Assembly (NCBI RefSeq): GCF_050337045.1
Contig: NZ_JAKJSO010000008.1
Coordinates: 62,001 to 126,000 of the forward strand
Length of the DNA: 64,000 nucleotides
Source of the DNA: Photobacterium kagoshimensis
GTDB taxonomy: Bacteria; Pseudomonadota; Gammaproteobacteria; Enterobacterales; Vibrionaceae
Reading direction: 5' to 3'
This document shows positions 53,192-62,854 of the stretch, piece after piece. The notes under the pieces are model-generated. The model searched no databases. It was given only the letters and a program-made list of their open reading frames with translations, and was not told where the DNA came from. The position numbers and the translations under genes are program-made. Position 1 is the first letter of the stretch. Each line of letters starts with the position of its first letter.

Positions 53192-53818
53192 ATGGCACGT
53201 ATGAAATTTCTTTGTGACTCTAAGCGTTGTATTGAGTGCAACGGCTGTGTTACTGCATGTAAAAACGAAAACGATGATGCACTAGAGTGGGGTATCCAAC
53301 GCCGTCGCGTTGTAACGCTTAACGATGGTGAAGTCGGTGAAACTTCAATCTCAGTAGCGTGTATGCACTGTAGCGATGCACCTTGTATGGCGGTTTGTCC
53401 TGCTGATTGTTTCGAGCAAACAGAAGACGGCATCGTACGTCACGACAAAGATCTTTGTATCGGTTGTGGTTACTGTCTATTTGCTTGTCCGTTTGGTGCA
53501 CCTCAGTTCCCTAAACAAGGCGCATTTGCTGAACGTGGCAAAATGGACAAATGTACCTTCTGTGCAGGTGGCCCTGGTGTTGAACCTGGTTCTGAAGATG
53601 AACGTCAAAAATACGGTTCAAACCGTATTGCTGAAGGCAAGCTACCTATGTGTGCTTCACTTTGTTCAACCAAAGCATTACTTGCCGGTGATGCCGCTAA
53701 GATTTCTGATGTTTACCGTGAGCGTGTTGTTGCGCGTGGTGCAAAAGAAGCTGGCTGGGCAAGCAACGTGAATGTTGACGATCTAGCATACGATGCGGGC
53801 AAAGCTCGTAAAGCATAA
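53192..53818 (+). CDS. fdhB: Formate dehydrogenase iron-sulfur subunit FdhB
   Basis: A 208-residue electron-transfer subunit with four 4Fe-4S cluster motifs: CIECNGCVTACKNE, CMHCSDAPCMAVCPADCF, CIGCGYCLFACPFGAP and CTFCAGG with CASLCSTKAL. It carries electrons from FdhA to the cytochrome. No transmembrane helix is seen, unlike E. coli FdnH, so it relies on FdhA or FdhC for placement. A GGAG site precedes the ATG. Confidence 0.95.
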   Translation: MARMKFLCDSKRCIECNGCVTACKNENDDALEWGIQRRRVVTLNDGEVGETSISVACMHCSDAPCMAVCPADCFEQTEDGIVRHDKDLCIGCGYCLFACPFGAPQFPKQGAFAERGKMDKCTFCAGGPGVEPGSEDERQKYGSNRIAEGKLPMCASLCSTKALLAGDAAKISDVYRERVVARGAKEAGWASNVNVDDLAYDAGKARKA

Positions 53819-53956
53819 TGGTTTATTGGGCACGCTATAGAGTGTGCCCATAAATCAGTAACAAACTGAGCGCGTTTTTATTACAGAGCAATTGTTCTGA
53901 TAGAAACGAATAAATACGCGCGCTTTCAACTGTTATCGAAACAGTCAGGAGTTTTA

Positions 53957-55033
53957 ATGACTAAGCGAATCCAACATTGGTTCACTTTGCTAGCAACCGC
54001 ATTCATGCTGATGTTTACCTTGTCAGCGTTTGCCAGCGAAGGAGCGAATACAAGTACGGATAATGAGCGCTTGGGCGAGTCTTCGGTTCAAAAAGAAGCG
54101 GTAGGTTTCGCCGGTGCTGATTATTGGCGCATGGTCAAGGATGGTCAAGAAGGTTACACCACATCAAAATCACCAGAGCATGGTGTCTTGATCAGTGTGC
54201 CGGGGCAAACATGGTATGTGTTAAAAGAAAAGTGGATGTCTCCACTGGGTGCATTGGCTATTTTTGGTAGCCTAGCAATGGTAACACTTGCCTATGTTGT
54301 TGTTGGCCCGCTAAAACTGAGTAAGCCTAAAACAGGGCGTAAGATTAAACGTTGGAGCCGTATCGACCGTGCATTGCACTGGAGTATGGCATTCACTTTC
54401 CTTACGCTTGCGTTTAGTGGCTTAACCTTGGTTTATGGTAAACACTTCTTGAAACCCATTTTACCGTCTGAACTATGGGGCTGGATCATTTACGCGGCTA
54501 AACAATACCACAACTACATGGGGCCTATTTTCTTCCTATTGTTAGTTGCAGTACTTGTGAAGTGGTGGCGTAAAAGTATCTTCAACATGGTTGATGTACG
54601 CTGGTTCATGAAAATGGGCGGCATGGTCGGCAAGCATAAAGGTACGCACCCATCGGCTGGTTTCTCAAACGGTGGTGAAAAGGCGATTTACTGGCTGCTC
54701 ATCTGCTTCGGTATTGTTGCAGCGATCAGTGGTTTTGTTCTCGATTTCCCAATCTTTGATCAAACACGCCGCGATATGGAGCTGTCGAACCTTGTGCACA
54801 TGTTCTCGGCGCTTATCTTGATCTGTGGCTTTGTGTTCCACATCTATATCGGTTTATTCGGTATGGAAGCGGCACTTGATGGCATGATCACAGGTGAAGT
54901 TGATGAAACTTGGGCGAAAGAACACCATGACCTTTGGTATGAAGAAGTGAAAGACCTTCCTGAAAACCAACCGGGTTATGATGAAAAAGCCGAAGCTGAA
55001 GCGAAAGGCAAGCCAAGTTCAAAAACATCGTAA
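53957..55033 (+). CDS. fdhC: Formate dehydrogenase cytochrome b subunit FdhC
   Basis: A 358-residue membrane protein. A signal-like N-terminus (about 1-26, ending AFA) is followed by a periplasmic stretch of about 70 residues and four or five helices. Histidines in DRALHWSMAFTF, AKQYHNYMGPIFF and LVHMFSALILICGFVFHIYIG are likely haem b ligands. It passes electrons to quinone. A 138-base gap with a short stem separates it from fdhB, so its level may be set separately. A strong terminator follows. Confidence 0.93.
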   Translation: MTKRIQHWFTLLATAFMLMFTLSAFASEGANTSTDNERLGESSVQKEAVGFAGADYWRMVKDGQEGYTTSKSPEHGVLISVPGQTWYVLKEKWMSPLGALAIFGSLAMVTLAYVVVGPLKLSKPKTGRKIKRWSRIDRALHWSMAFTFLTLAFSGLTLVYGKHFLKPILPSELWGWIIYAAKQYHNYMGPIFFLLLVAVLVKWWRKSIFNMVDVRWFMKMGGMVGKHKGTHPSAGFSNGGEKAIYWLLICFGIVAAISGFVLDFPIFDQTRRDMELSNLVHMFSALILICGFVFHIYIGLFGMEAALDGMITGEVDETWAKEHHDLWYEEVKDLPENQPGYDEKAEAEAKGKPSSKTS

Positions 55034-55050
55034 ACTGCTGTTATAAATAG

Positions 55051-55083
55051 AAAACGCCGCGATTAATATCGCGGCGTTTTTTT
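55051..55083 (+). terminator. Rho-independent terminator of the fdh operon
   Basis: AAAACGCCGCGAT (55051-55063) pairs perfectly with ATCGCGGCGTTTT (55068-55080), followed by T. Confidence 0.93.
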
Positions 55084-55274
55084 ATGCCTATAGAAAAGTA
55101 GTACTGTTTTGGGGTGCTAATGACTCATAGATAAAAGTATCAAAATGCAAATGAGATCGCGGTCATTTGCGTACGGTAAAATAGAGATTTGACTCGCAAA
55201 TAGCTGTCACCTATGGATTTTGCAAATGTGACTGGGGCTAAAATGCCAATTGATTTATAGGTCAGGAGGCGCAA

Positions 55275-55544
55275 TTGAAAAAATTCAGAACACTTTCGAT
55301 ATGTACGTTGACTGTATTTCTAGCGGCTTGTAATGGCTCATCGGATAGCGATGGCGATGACACACCACCAAACCCTACAACTGGTGAAATCTCTATTTCC
55401 TCAGTGGAAGAGTTTAACCAAGAAATACTCACCAAAGGCGTTATCGGTGCCAATCAAACAGTCACGGTAACTCTACCAACTAATAACAATACATTAGCCA
55501 TCGATAAAGATTTAACCGTTAAAGGCGATCTCATTATTAAATAA
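55275..55544 (+). CDS. Small lipoprotein of unknown function
   Basis: An 89-residue protein that starts at TTG with a full AGGAGG ribosome site 4 bases upstream. A lipoprotein signal (about 1-19, VFLAAC) gives an acylated Cys, then a Ser/Asp-rich linker (NGSSDSDGDD) and a short beta-rich domain. It lies nine bases before the next gene, a secreted protein, so the two are co-transcribed. No family recognised. Confidence 0.7.
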   Translation: MKKFRTLSICTLTVFLAACNGSSDSDGDDTPPNPTTGEISISSVEEFNQEILTKGVIGANQTVTVTLPTNNNTLAIDKDLTVKGDLIIK

Positions 55545-55553
55545 GGACATTTC

Positions 55554-56276
55554 ATGAAAAAGTCTATGTTGTCATTTTTAGCTCTTGCCATTACAACCTC
55601 ACTTTCAGCAGGTGCAACAGCAGCGTCACTTGATGTTCATGGTGATATCAAAGTGAATGGTAAAACTGTTATTGATAGTGCTGGTAATCTTGTTCAAAAC
55701 AAAACCAATACGATTAATATTGCTGATTATCAGCCAAGTGGTGATGCTGTTATCAATTTGAAATTGATGGTTGATGGTGAACTTCAAACATACAAGATTG
55801 TATATGCTGCGGGTAAACAAGTTAGTGAAGAAGCAGCAACTAATGGTGCTGTTTCTTGGAAAATGACATGGGGTGATAGAACAGAAAGTGCCATGACAGT
55901 AACAACAGTTAACGGTGACTGTACAGACGTAGTACGTAATGAATTTGAGCTATCAAATGCTTATGCGCCCGTTGATTTAGGGCATACAACGTCAAGAATT
56001 GATAAATTTATTTCTACATTCGCAAGTTCAACCTGTAAACCTGAGCTGGTTGATACAAAAGAGCATAAGACAGATATCTATTTGATGACACCATTAGTTA
56101 AATACGATTTTAAATACGGCGAAAACAAAACAGTAAAAGATTGTATCCTTGTTAATTACAGTATGAATGGTGGTGCATCCTATAAAACTAGAACCCTTTG
56201 TAAGGGGATAGGCCTCGTTGAGTTTGGATCCTATAGTAATGAAGCTATTCGATATCACTTGACCTCAGTAGAATAA
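55554..56276 (+). CDS. Secreted protein of unknown function
   Basis: A 240-residue exported protein with a signal peptide (about 1-23, ending TAA). The mature part starts with a DVHGDIKVNGKTVID strand like the first lines of surface or adhesin proteins, and contains four cysteines that could form two disulfides. No membrane helix follows. It is coupled to the lipoprotein gene upstream. Codons and base composition look more AT-rich than the neighbouring fdh genes, which fits a later acquisition. Function unknown. Confidence 0.65.
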   Translation: MKKSMLSFLALAITTSLSAGATAASLDVHGDIKVNGKTVIDSAGNLVQNKTNTINIADYQPSGDAVINLKLMVDGELQTYKIVYAAGKQVSEEAATNGAVSWKMTWGDRTESAMTVTTVNGDCTDVVRNEFELSNAYAPVDLGHTTSRIDKFISTFASSTCKPELVDTKEHKTDIYLMTPLVKYDFKYGENKTVKDCILVNYSMNGGASYKTRTLCKGIGLVEFGSYSNEAIRYHLTSVE

Positions 56277-56526
56277 GGCTTACTTAATTCTGTGATTTAC
56301 CATCATGATGTCATGGTCGTGCATTTGGTGGTAGATCACTCTTTGCTTTTGTAGTCATCACATTCTAATGCACTATAACTTTATATTGTTCATCTTAATT
56401 TAATCTATTTACCGCGATATATCACAACTCCCTGATTTGTTAGACTATTGTCTAATACGAATTGGTTATAACCCCACTGAAAGAGTGGTATAACTAAGTA
56501 ATACATGGCTGAGTAAGGATATCTGT

Positions 56527-57240
56527 ATGCTTTTTCCCTATCAAAATATCGTTGTACTAACAGGTGCTGGAATTTCAGCTGAAAGTGGCATCCGAACCTT
56601 CCGTGACCAAGATGGCCTATGGGAAAATCATCGCATTGAAGATGTCGCCACGCCAGAAGGTTACCTTCGTGACCCTGTAACAGTGCAGAACTTTTATAAC
56701 TTACGACGTCAGCAGTTAGAAAGTGGCACCGTTGAGCCAAATGCGGCTCATCTCGCATTGGCGGAACTCGAAGCAAAGCTAGATGGTAAGGTGACAATTG
56801 TTACTCAGAACATTGATAACTTGCATGAAGTAGCAGGCAGTAAAAATATTATTCATATGCATGGCGAGTTATTAAAAGCACAGTGTAGCCAAACCGGGCA
56901 GTCTATCGACTGGACAGGAAATATCACGCTAGATGATCACTGCCACTGTTGCCAAATTCCCGCGCCAATGCGGCCTAATGTGGTTTGGTTTGGAGAGATG
57001 CCAATTGGGATGGGTGCTATCCATGAGGCGCTATTAGAGGCTGATTTATTTATTTCGATTGGTACCTCTGGTGCTGTTTATCCTGCAGCAGGTTTTGTTC
57101 ATGAAGCTGCTATGCACGGTGCACATACTGTTGAGCTGAATCTAGAACCGAGTGATGTTGAAAGTGAGTTCGCTGAAAAACGCTATGGGCCAGCTTCAGA
57201 ACTTGTTCCTCAATTTGTCGCTGAGTTATTGGAAGGTTAA
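56527..57240 (+). CDS. cobB: NAD-dependent protein deacylase CobB
   Basis: A 237-residue sirtuin. NAD-binding motifs GAGISAESGIRTFRDQDGLWE (about 13-33) and TQNIDNLHEVAGS, the catalytic histidine in HMHGEL, and a zinc site with CSQTG and CHCCQ. This is the short form of the class III sirtuin, like E. coli CobB. It removes acetyl and succinyl groups from lysines. A terminator follows. Confidence 0.95.
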   Translation: MLFPYQNIVVLTGAGISAESGIRTFRDQDGLWENHRIEDVATPEGYLRDPVTVQNFYNLRRQQLESGTVEPNAAHLALAELEAKLDGKVTIVTQNIDNLHEVAGSKNIIHMHGELLKAQCSQTGQSIDWTGNITLDDHCHCCQIPAPMRPNVVWFGEMPIGMGAIHEALLEADLFISIGTSGAVYPAAGFVHEAAMHGAHTVELNLEPSDVESEFAEKRYGPASELVPQFVAELLEG

Positions 57241-57258
57241 CGTAAGAACGAATAAAAC

Positions 57259-57285
57259 AAAGCCGAGCAATGCGTGCTCGGCTTT
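57259..57285 (+). terminator. Rho-independent terminator of cobB
   Basis: AAAGCCGAGCA (57259-57269) pairs with TGCTCGGCTTT (57275-57285). It lies between convergent genes and may serve both. Confidence 0.85.
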
Positions 57286-57320
57286 ATCAGTTTGAACTAT
57301 CGAATTTTGATGCTATTCGA

Positions 57321-58364
57321 TTACTGACCCGCTTTTAGCTTTTGGTAGTATTCTTCGTAAAGCGTATTCGCTGAACCTACACTGTTTTGCCACTCACCAG
57401 CGTCCATTACTTCTTGTGGTGGGTAGATGCTTGGATCGTTAACAAATTCTGCTGGCAGTTTGTCTTTAGCCGTTGCAACTGGAGTTGGGTAACCAATTTC
57501 AAGTGCTACTTTTGCTGCGTTCTCTGGACGAAGCAAGAAGTCGATCATTTTGTGTGCTGCTTCAGTGTGCTTCGCTTTCGCTGGGATCGCTAGGCTATCC
57601 ATCCAGAAGATTGCACCTTCTTTTGGCCATACGATATCGATCTCTGCACCTTCTTGGCGAGCCATGTACGCTGAGCCGTTCCAAAGCATGCCTAGTGATG
57701 TTTCACCCGCCATGTAAGGGTTAGCAGGGTAGTCTGAGTTGAAAACCAATACGTTTGGCATCAGTTTTTTCAGCTCTTCGTAAGCCGCTTTAATCTCTGT
57801 TGGATCTTGTGTATTAGCAGAGTAACCAAGCTTGCGTAAAGCGATATGGAAGAACTCACGTGCGTCGTCCATCATCATTAGCTGGCCTTCCCACTTAGAA
57901 TCCCAGAAATCAGCCCAGCCTTTTACTTCGGCTTTATCCATCATCTCTGTATTCACACCGATACCCGTCGCACCCCAGATGTATGGGATAGAGTAATCGT
58001 TGCTTGGATCAAAAGGCTTGTTTAGGAAGTTTGGATCCAAATCTTTAAAGTGAGGTAGTTTACTACGGTCGATTTTTTGCAGCATACCTTCTTCACGCAT
58101 CTTAGATACGTAATAAGTTGAAGGAACTACTAGGTCATAGCCTTCACCATGAGTTTTTAGTTTGGCGTACATTGTCTCGTTCGACTCATAAGTCGAGTAG
58201 ATCACTTTAATGCCAGTTTCTTTGGTGAATTGCTCAAGTACTTCACTTGGAATGTATTCAGACCAGTTGTAGAAGTAAAGCTCTTCGTCAGCAGCAACAG
58301 CAGTGTTTGCCATCATAGCCATTGCGCATACGCCACCTGCGACGAGGGAAGACCATTTTTTCAT
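57321..58364 (-). CDS. potD: Polyamine-binding periplasmic protein PotD (copy 1)
   Basis: A 347-residue periplasmic spermidine/putrescine-binding protein. A signal peptide (about 1-24, ending AVA) is followed by YFYNWSEYIPSEVLEQFTKETGIKVIYSTYESNETMYAKL, the PotD N-terminal fold, and the ligand-binding aspartate-tryptophan segments later (IFWMDSLAIPAKA). It is a close paralogue of the gene at 58596-59627. A terminator hairpin precedes it, so it is likely transcribed in part from its own promoter. Confidence 0.92.
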   Translation of the reverse strand: MKKWSSLVAGGVCAMAMMANTAVAADEELYFYNWSEYIPSEVLEQFTKETGIKVIYSTYESNETMYAKLKTHGEGYDLVVPSTYYVSKMREEGMLQKIDRSKLPHFKDLDPNFLNKPFDPSNDYSIPYIWGATGIGVNTEMMDKAEVKGWADFWDSKWEGQLMMMDDAREFFHIALRKLGYSANTQDPTEIKAAYEELKKLMPNVLVFNSDYPANPYMAGETSLGMLWNGSAYMARQEGAEIDIVWPKEGAIFWMDSLAIPAKAKHTEAAHKMIDFLLRPENAAKVALEIGYPTPVATAKDKLPAEFVNDPSIYPPQEVMDAGEWQNSVGSANTLYEEYYQKLKAGQ

Positions 58365-58543
58365 TGATATAACTCCAACTTATACAGTTTTAGGTGTTCT
58401 CGGACGGCGAAACCGTCTCTCCTTAGTGTAGATAAAATACGTAAAAACGTGATAAAGGGAAAAGCGGGCGAATTATAGCAGAGGGTAATGATAAAAAGGT
58501 GATTAATCACATAAAAACAGTGCAGTATCAGAGCTGTAGGCAT

Positions 58544-58569
58544 AAAAAAGGCTTCCATATAGGAAGCCT
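58544..58569 (-). terminator. Terminator between the two potD genes
   Basis: Minus-strand stem from arms 58549-58556 and 58562-58569 with a short loop, followed in the leftward direction by a T-run (AAAAAA at 58544-58549 on the plus strand). It lies 27 bases after the stop of the upstream potD. Confidence 0.82.
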
Positions 58570-58595
58570 AAAATTCAAATTAGTGCTAAAAAAGA

Positions 58596-59627
58596 TTATT
58601 GGTCTGCTTTTAGCTCTAAGAAGTAGTTTTCGTAGCGAATATTCATGTCGCCAACAGAATCCTGCCACTCACCACGATCAAGATCTGCTTGCGGTGGGAA
58701 TAGAGTAGGGTCGTTCTTGTATTTCGCGTTAGATTTCTCTACTGCGGTTAAGTAGCCCGTTTCTTCAGAGATTTTTGCTGCTACATCAGGGCGTAGTAGG
58801 AAGTCGATCATCTTGTGCGCTGCTTCAACGTTTTTCGCGTTTTTAGCAATTGCTAGGCTATCAACCCAGAAGATGCCGCCTTCTTTTGGCCAAATTAACT
58901 TAATTGGTAAACCTTCTTTTTGTGCTGCCGCCGCAGAACCGTTCCAAAGCATACCTAAACCAACTTCACCTGCAAGGTAAGGGGCTGCAGGGTTATCTGA
59001 GTTGAAAACCAATACGTTCGGCATTAGTTTCTCAAGCTCTTTTTTCGCTTCATCGATTTGTTTCGGGTCAGTCGTGTTACCTGAGTAACCCAGTTTACGT
59101 AATGCGATGTGGAACACTTCACGCGTGTCATCCATCAACATTAGCTGACCTTTTAGTTCAGGATTCCACAGATCTGCCCAGCTATCGAAATCTTCTGGGT
59201 CGTACATATCTGTGTTAACGGCTAAACCTGTCATCGCGATAACGTGCGGGATAGAGTAGTCGTTGTTTGGATCAAAAGGCTTATCTAAGTAGTTTTTATC
59301 GAGTTCTTGGAAGTTAGATAACTTCGATTTATCGATCTTCTGTAACATGCCTTCGTCGCGCATTTTTGCAACGAAGTAAGTTGATGGTACAACTAAATCG
59401 TAACCTTGTGGGTGGGCACGCAATTTAGCGTACATTGTCTCATTCGACTCATAAGTCGAATAAATCACTTTAATGCCTGTTTCTTTAGTGAACTGTTCAC
59501 GTAATTCTGTAGAGATATACGGGCCCCAGTTCATAAAGACAAGTTCCTGATCTGCAGCTGTTGCCATGTTAGAGAACAAAGCAGCAGCACACGCAGTGCC
59601 GGCTAGAAAAGCGGACAATTTTTTCAT
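58596..59627 (-). CDS. potD: Polyamine-binding periplasmic protein PotD (copy 2)
   Basis: A 343-residue paralogue of the previous gene: identical GIKVIYSTYESNETMYAKL core, a signal peptide ending TAA, and similar DWG/IFWVDSLAI segments. The two binding proteins probably share the PotABC transporter and differ in affinity or ligand. It lies 126 bases downstream of potC, with a hairpin between. Confidence 0.92.
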   Translation of the reverse strand: MKKLSAFLAGTACAAALFSNMATAADQELVFMNWGPYISTELREQFTKETGIKVIYSTYESNETMYAKLRAHPQGYDLVVPSTYFVAKMRDEGMLQKIDKSKLSNFQELDKNYLDKPFDPNNDYSIPHVIAMTGLAVNTDMYDPEDFDSWADLWNPELKGQLMLMDDTREVFHIALRKLGYSGNTTDPKQIDEAKKELEKLMPNVLVFNSDNPAAPYLAGEVGLGMLWNGSAAAAQKEGLPIKLIWPKEGGIFWVDSLAIAKNAKNVEAAHKMIDFLLRPDVAAKISEETGYLTAVEKSNAKYKNDPTLFPPQADLDRGEWQDSVGDMNIRYENYFLELKADQ

Positions 59628-59664
59628 GTTTGTATCAACTCCAAAACCTCAATGAGGTGTTAAT

Positions 59665-59703
59665 AAAAAACAAGTGGCTCATAACGAATTATGGAGCCAC
59701 TTG
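59665..59703. terminator. Hairpin between potC and potD
   Basis: CAAGTGGCTC (59671-59680) pairs perfectly with GAGCCACTTG (59694-59703). T-runs follow in both directions (AAAAAA at 59665-59670; a T-run after 59704). It may reduce transcription into the potD genes or stabilise the potABC transcript. Confidence 0.75.
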
Positions 59704-59753
59704 CATTTTTTGGCTAATGCCAAATTTAAAACAGTTATTTTAGCGTAGACGAA

Positions 59754-60524
59754 TTACTTTACTTTTTCTCTTGCTAGTAGCTGAGAGCAGACCACTAAGA
59801 TAAGAGAAACAATCAGCATCACGGTTGCTAGTGCGTTGACTTCTGGTGAAATACCCACTTTAACCATTGAGTAAATCTTCAATGGTAAAATTTCGTAAGT
59901 CGGCCCAGTCACAAATGAACTCACAATAACGTCATCGAGTGATAGGGTGAAGCTCAGTAACCAGCCACCAGCGATTGCAGGTTTTGCTAGCGGTAGAATA
60001 ATTTTGCTTAAAATTACCCATTCACTTGCACCCAAATCACGCGCAGCTTCCAGCATCTTCACATCAAAACCATTCAAGCGGCTATATACTGTTACCACAA
60101 CGAAGGGTAGACAGAATGTAATATGAGCGAGTAACAAGGTTAGGAAACCTAGCTCTGCACCCAATAGCAAAAATAGCGCAAGTAATGAGATTGCCATAAC
60201 TATGTCTGGCGACATCATTACGATGAATAGCATGCCGTTAACAAACTTTTTGCCTCTGAACTGGTAACGATAAAGGGCGACTGCCGTTAAGCTACCAATT
60301 AACGCGGCTGCTGTTGCGGAAAACACAGCGATGTTAATCGAGTGCCAAGCGGCCTGCATTAGGCTGTCATTCGTAACTAGTTGCTCATACCATTTAGTGG
60401 TAAAGCCGCCCCATTTCATACCAAATTTGCTGGCATTAAATGAGTTAACAATCAGGATGATGATTGGCATATACAAAAATGCGTATACCAATGTCATAAA
60501 ACTGAATTTAACAGAACGTCCCAT
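59754..60524 (-). CDS. potC: Polyamine ABC transporter permease PotC
   Basis: A 256-residue inner-membrane permease with about six helices and the ABC-contact loop LEAARDLGASEWVILSKIILPLA (about 149-171). Length fits E. coli PotC (264). It overlaps the end of potB by one base. It pairs with PotB to form the channel. Confidence 0.93.
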   Translation of the reverse strand: MGRSVKFSFMTLVYAFLYMPIIILIVNSFNASKFGMKWGGFTTKWYEQLVTNDSLMQAAWHSINIAVFSATAAALIGSLTAVALYRYQFRGKKFVNGMLFIVMMSPDIVMAISLLALFLLLGAELGFLTLLLAHITFCLPFVVVTVYSRLNGFDVKMLEAARDLGASEWVILSKIILPLAKPAIAGGWLLSFTLSLDDVIVSSFVTGPTYEILPLKIYSMVKVGISPEVNALATVMLIVSLILVVCSQLLAREKVK

Positions 60525-61381
60525 TATTCCAGCTCCACTTTACGGTTCAGCAGTTTGCCTGCACGGTAGTAGGCATAAAGCATAATTGCCATCGCGGTTG
60601 TAAGTGCAATACTTGTCGCGGAGCCAAACGGCCAATCACGCGCATTAAGAACCTGACTCTTGATAACGTTACCAATTAGTAGGTTTTTCGCACCACCAAG
60701 CAAATCGGATACGTAGAACATACCTAGCGCTGGTAGCAACACAAGTAAACAACCAGCAATCACGCCTGGCATGGTTAGTGGAATAATCACTTTAACGAAT
60801 GTTTGTAGCTTGCTTGCACCTAGGTCGCGCGCTGCTTCAATATAGGTGTTATCCAGCTTCTCAATCGCAGAGTAAAGCGGTAACACCATGAATGGCAGCA
60901 GAATGTAAACAAGGCCAACCATTACGGCATACTCGGTGTACATAATGCGTAGTGGTTTATCAATAATATCTAGGTAGAGTAGGGTGTTGTTAAACACGCC
61001 ACGGGTACCCAGCATAATTTTTAAACCGTAAGTACGAATTAACGAGTTGGTCCAAAACGGTACAATCACCAAAAACAGCATGAATGGACGCCATTTTTCA
61101 GGCATCTTCGCTATCACATAAGCAAACGGGTAACCAATTAGCAAACACAGAAGCGTTGCAATGATTGCCATGTAGAACGAGTGCCACATTACTTTTGCGT
61201 AAAGTGGATCGAACAGGCGGATATAGTTATCCAGCGTGAACGTCATTTCGATCAGGTTTGCTTCGGAACGAGTCAGAAAACTGGTGCCGATAATCATCAA
61301 GTTTGGTATGAAAACAAACAATAGCAGCCATGAAACGATGACTGTAATGATGATATTTTGGAGATTAAGCTTCTTGTTCAT
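60524..61381 (-). CDS. potB: Polyamine ABC transporter permease PotB
   Basis: A 285-residue permease, about six helices, with the loop YIEAARDLGASKLQTFVKVIIPLTMPGVIAG (about 180-210). The ATG at 61381 begins MNKKLNLQ, a family-like start; an upstream ATG at 61408 would place it inside potA without a ribosome site. It overlaps potA by 17 bases. Confidence 0.93.
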   Translation of the reverse strand: MNKKLNLQNIIITVIVSWLLLFVFIPNLMIIGTSFLTRSEANLIEMTFTLDNYIRLFDPLYAKVMWHSFYMAIIATLLCLLIGYPFAYVIAKMPEKWRPFMLFLVIVPFWTNSLIRTYGLKIMLGTRGVFNNTLLYLDIIDKPLRIMYTEYAVMVGLVYILLPFMVLPLYSAIEKLDNTYIEAARDLGASKLQTFVKVIIPLTMPGVIAGCLLVLLPALGMFYVSDLLGGAKNLLIGNVIKSQVLNARDWPFGSATSIALTTAMAIMLYAYYRAGKLLNRKVELE

Positions 61382-62483
61382 CAGCCAATACCACTTCCCA
61401 GCTTTCAACCCAGGTAATAGCGACTTTTTGATCCAGAGAGTGATCTACATCAGGATCATCTTCGTTGAAGAATTCGCTAACCATAACTGACTTACCAGAT
61501 TCAAGTTCTAGAACCGAATCAAGTGTCATACCCTTGTAAGTACGCTCGCGTACATAGCCAATAATGCCGTTGGCTTTGTCGCCGTTGTTTAGCTCTTCGA
61601 TACGAATATCTTCAGGGCGAAGCAGTACTTTCACTTTGTCACCAGCTTGAACATCAAGGTCACAGTGAACTAATGAGTCACGGCCTTCAACGTTCGCTCT
61701 AATGCGTTTTTCATCAAGACGTTCGATAACAGTGGCATCGAAGACGTTGATTTCGCCAATAAAGCGGGCAACAAACAAGTTCTTAGGTTCTTCGTAAATT
61801 TCACGTGGTGAACCATCTTGCTCAATGTGACCATCACGCATAACGATAATACGGTCAGACATTGATAGCGCTTCTTCTTGATCATGTGTTACAAAAATGA
61901 ATGTGATGCCTAACTTACGCTGAAGTTGTTTCAATTCAATTTGCATCTGCTTACGCAGTTTGTAATCAAGAGCTGAAAGAGATTCATCTAACAGAAGCAC
62001 TTTAGGTTTGTTCACGACTGCACGGGCAATGGCAACACGTTGCTGTTGACCACCAGAAAGTTGGTGTGGCTTACGTGGTGCAAACTTGTCTAGCTGAACC
62101 ATACGCAATGCTTCCATTACACGCGGTTCGATATCGCTTTCTGCCACTTTCTGCATACGCAAACCGAACGCAACATTTTCAAACACTGTCATGTGTGGGA
62201 AAAGTGCATAACTTTGGAATACTGTATTGACATGGCGTTGTTCGGCTGGGATCGCGGTAACATCACTATCAGCAAGAATAATCTGACCATTGTCAGCATT
62301 CTCAAATCCAGCAATTAAACGAAGTACCGTGGTTTTACCACAGCCTGAAGGTCCAAGGATGGTAAGAAATTCACCATCATTTACGTTCAGGTCTAAATCC
62401 GCGATGATTTGTTTGCCGTCGAAACTCTTACATAGATTCTTAAGTTGAATCACGGGTTTCTTTGAAGTGTGTGCAGCGTTCAA
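61365..62483 (-). CDS. potA: Polyamine ABC transporter ATPase PotA
   Basis: An ABC ATPase with Walker A GPSGCGKTT, signature LSGGQQQRVAIARAV, Walker B VLLLDESLSALD and a C-terminal TOBE-like regulatory domain. The open frame reaches an ATG at 62576, but the sequence before residue 32 is not family-like. A GGTGGAG ribosome site lies just before a TTG at 62483, which gives 372 residues (E. coli PotA 378). I therefore take TTG as the likelier start, with moderate certainty. It is the first gene of the potABCD unit. The 278 bases upstream hold its promoter but no gene. Confidence 0.88.
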   Translation of the reverse strand: MNAAHTSKKPVIQLKNLCKSFDGKQIIADLDLNVNDGEFLTILGPSGCGKTTVLRLIAGFENADNGQIILADSDVTAIPAEQRHVNTVFQSYALFPHMTVFENVAFGLRMQKVAESDIEPRVMEALRMVQLDKFAPRKPHQLSGGQQQRVAIARAVVNKPKVLLLDESLSALDYKLRKQMQIELKQLQRKLGITFIFVTHDQEEALSMSDRIIVMRDGHIEQDGSPREIYEEPKNLFVARFIGEINVFDATVIERLDEKRIRANVEGRDSLVHCDLDVQAGDKVKVLLRPEDIRIEELNNGDKANGIIGYVRERTYKGMTLDSVLELESGKSVMVSEFFNEDDPDVDHSLDQKVAITWVESWEVVLADEQEA

Positions 62484-62854
62484 TTCTACGTTATCTCCAC
62501 CTTGGAACTTATGGGGGAAGTCCCTAATATTTAGGCTAAAATTCAGGAGGCGCATAATAGACCCCCAGCCCAGCAATTTAAAGCGTTTTTTGCGTAAATT
62601 TATGAGAAAAATGTTTCCATTTAAAAGTGTCTGATTAACAAAAGTTATTTACACCATCCAGATGGAGAATTATCACTATTTATCCCCCATTTTGTACAAT
62701 AAATGAATACAGGTTACATAAACTGTCAACCTTGTTATTATCGACGAATAATTGAACAATACAAACGAAGTTAACTAACTTTTTATGGGCTTTGGGTGCT
62801 TTAGGCGCTTAGGGTGCGTACAATAATGCTCCCTGATGAAAGATGTGATCGGTT

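Noticed and set aside
58499..58510. GTGATTAATCAC palindrome between the potD genes as a CRP site
   Set aside because: The half-sites are 4 bases apart, not the 6 needed for CRP.
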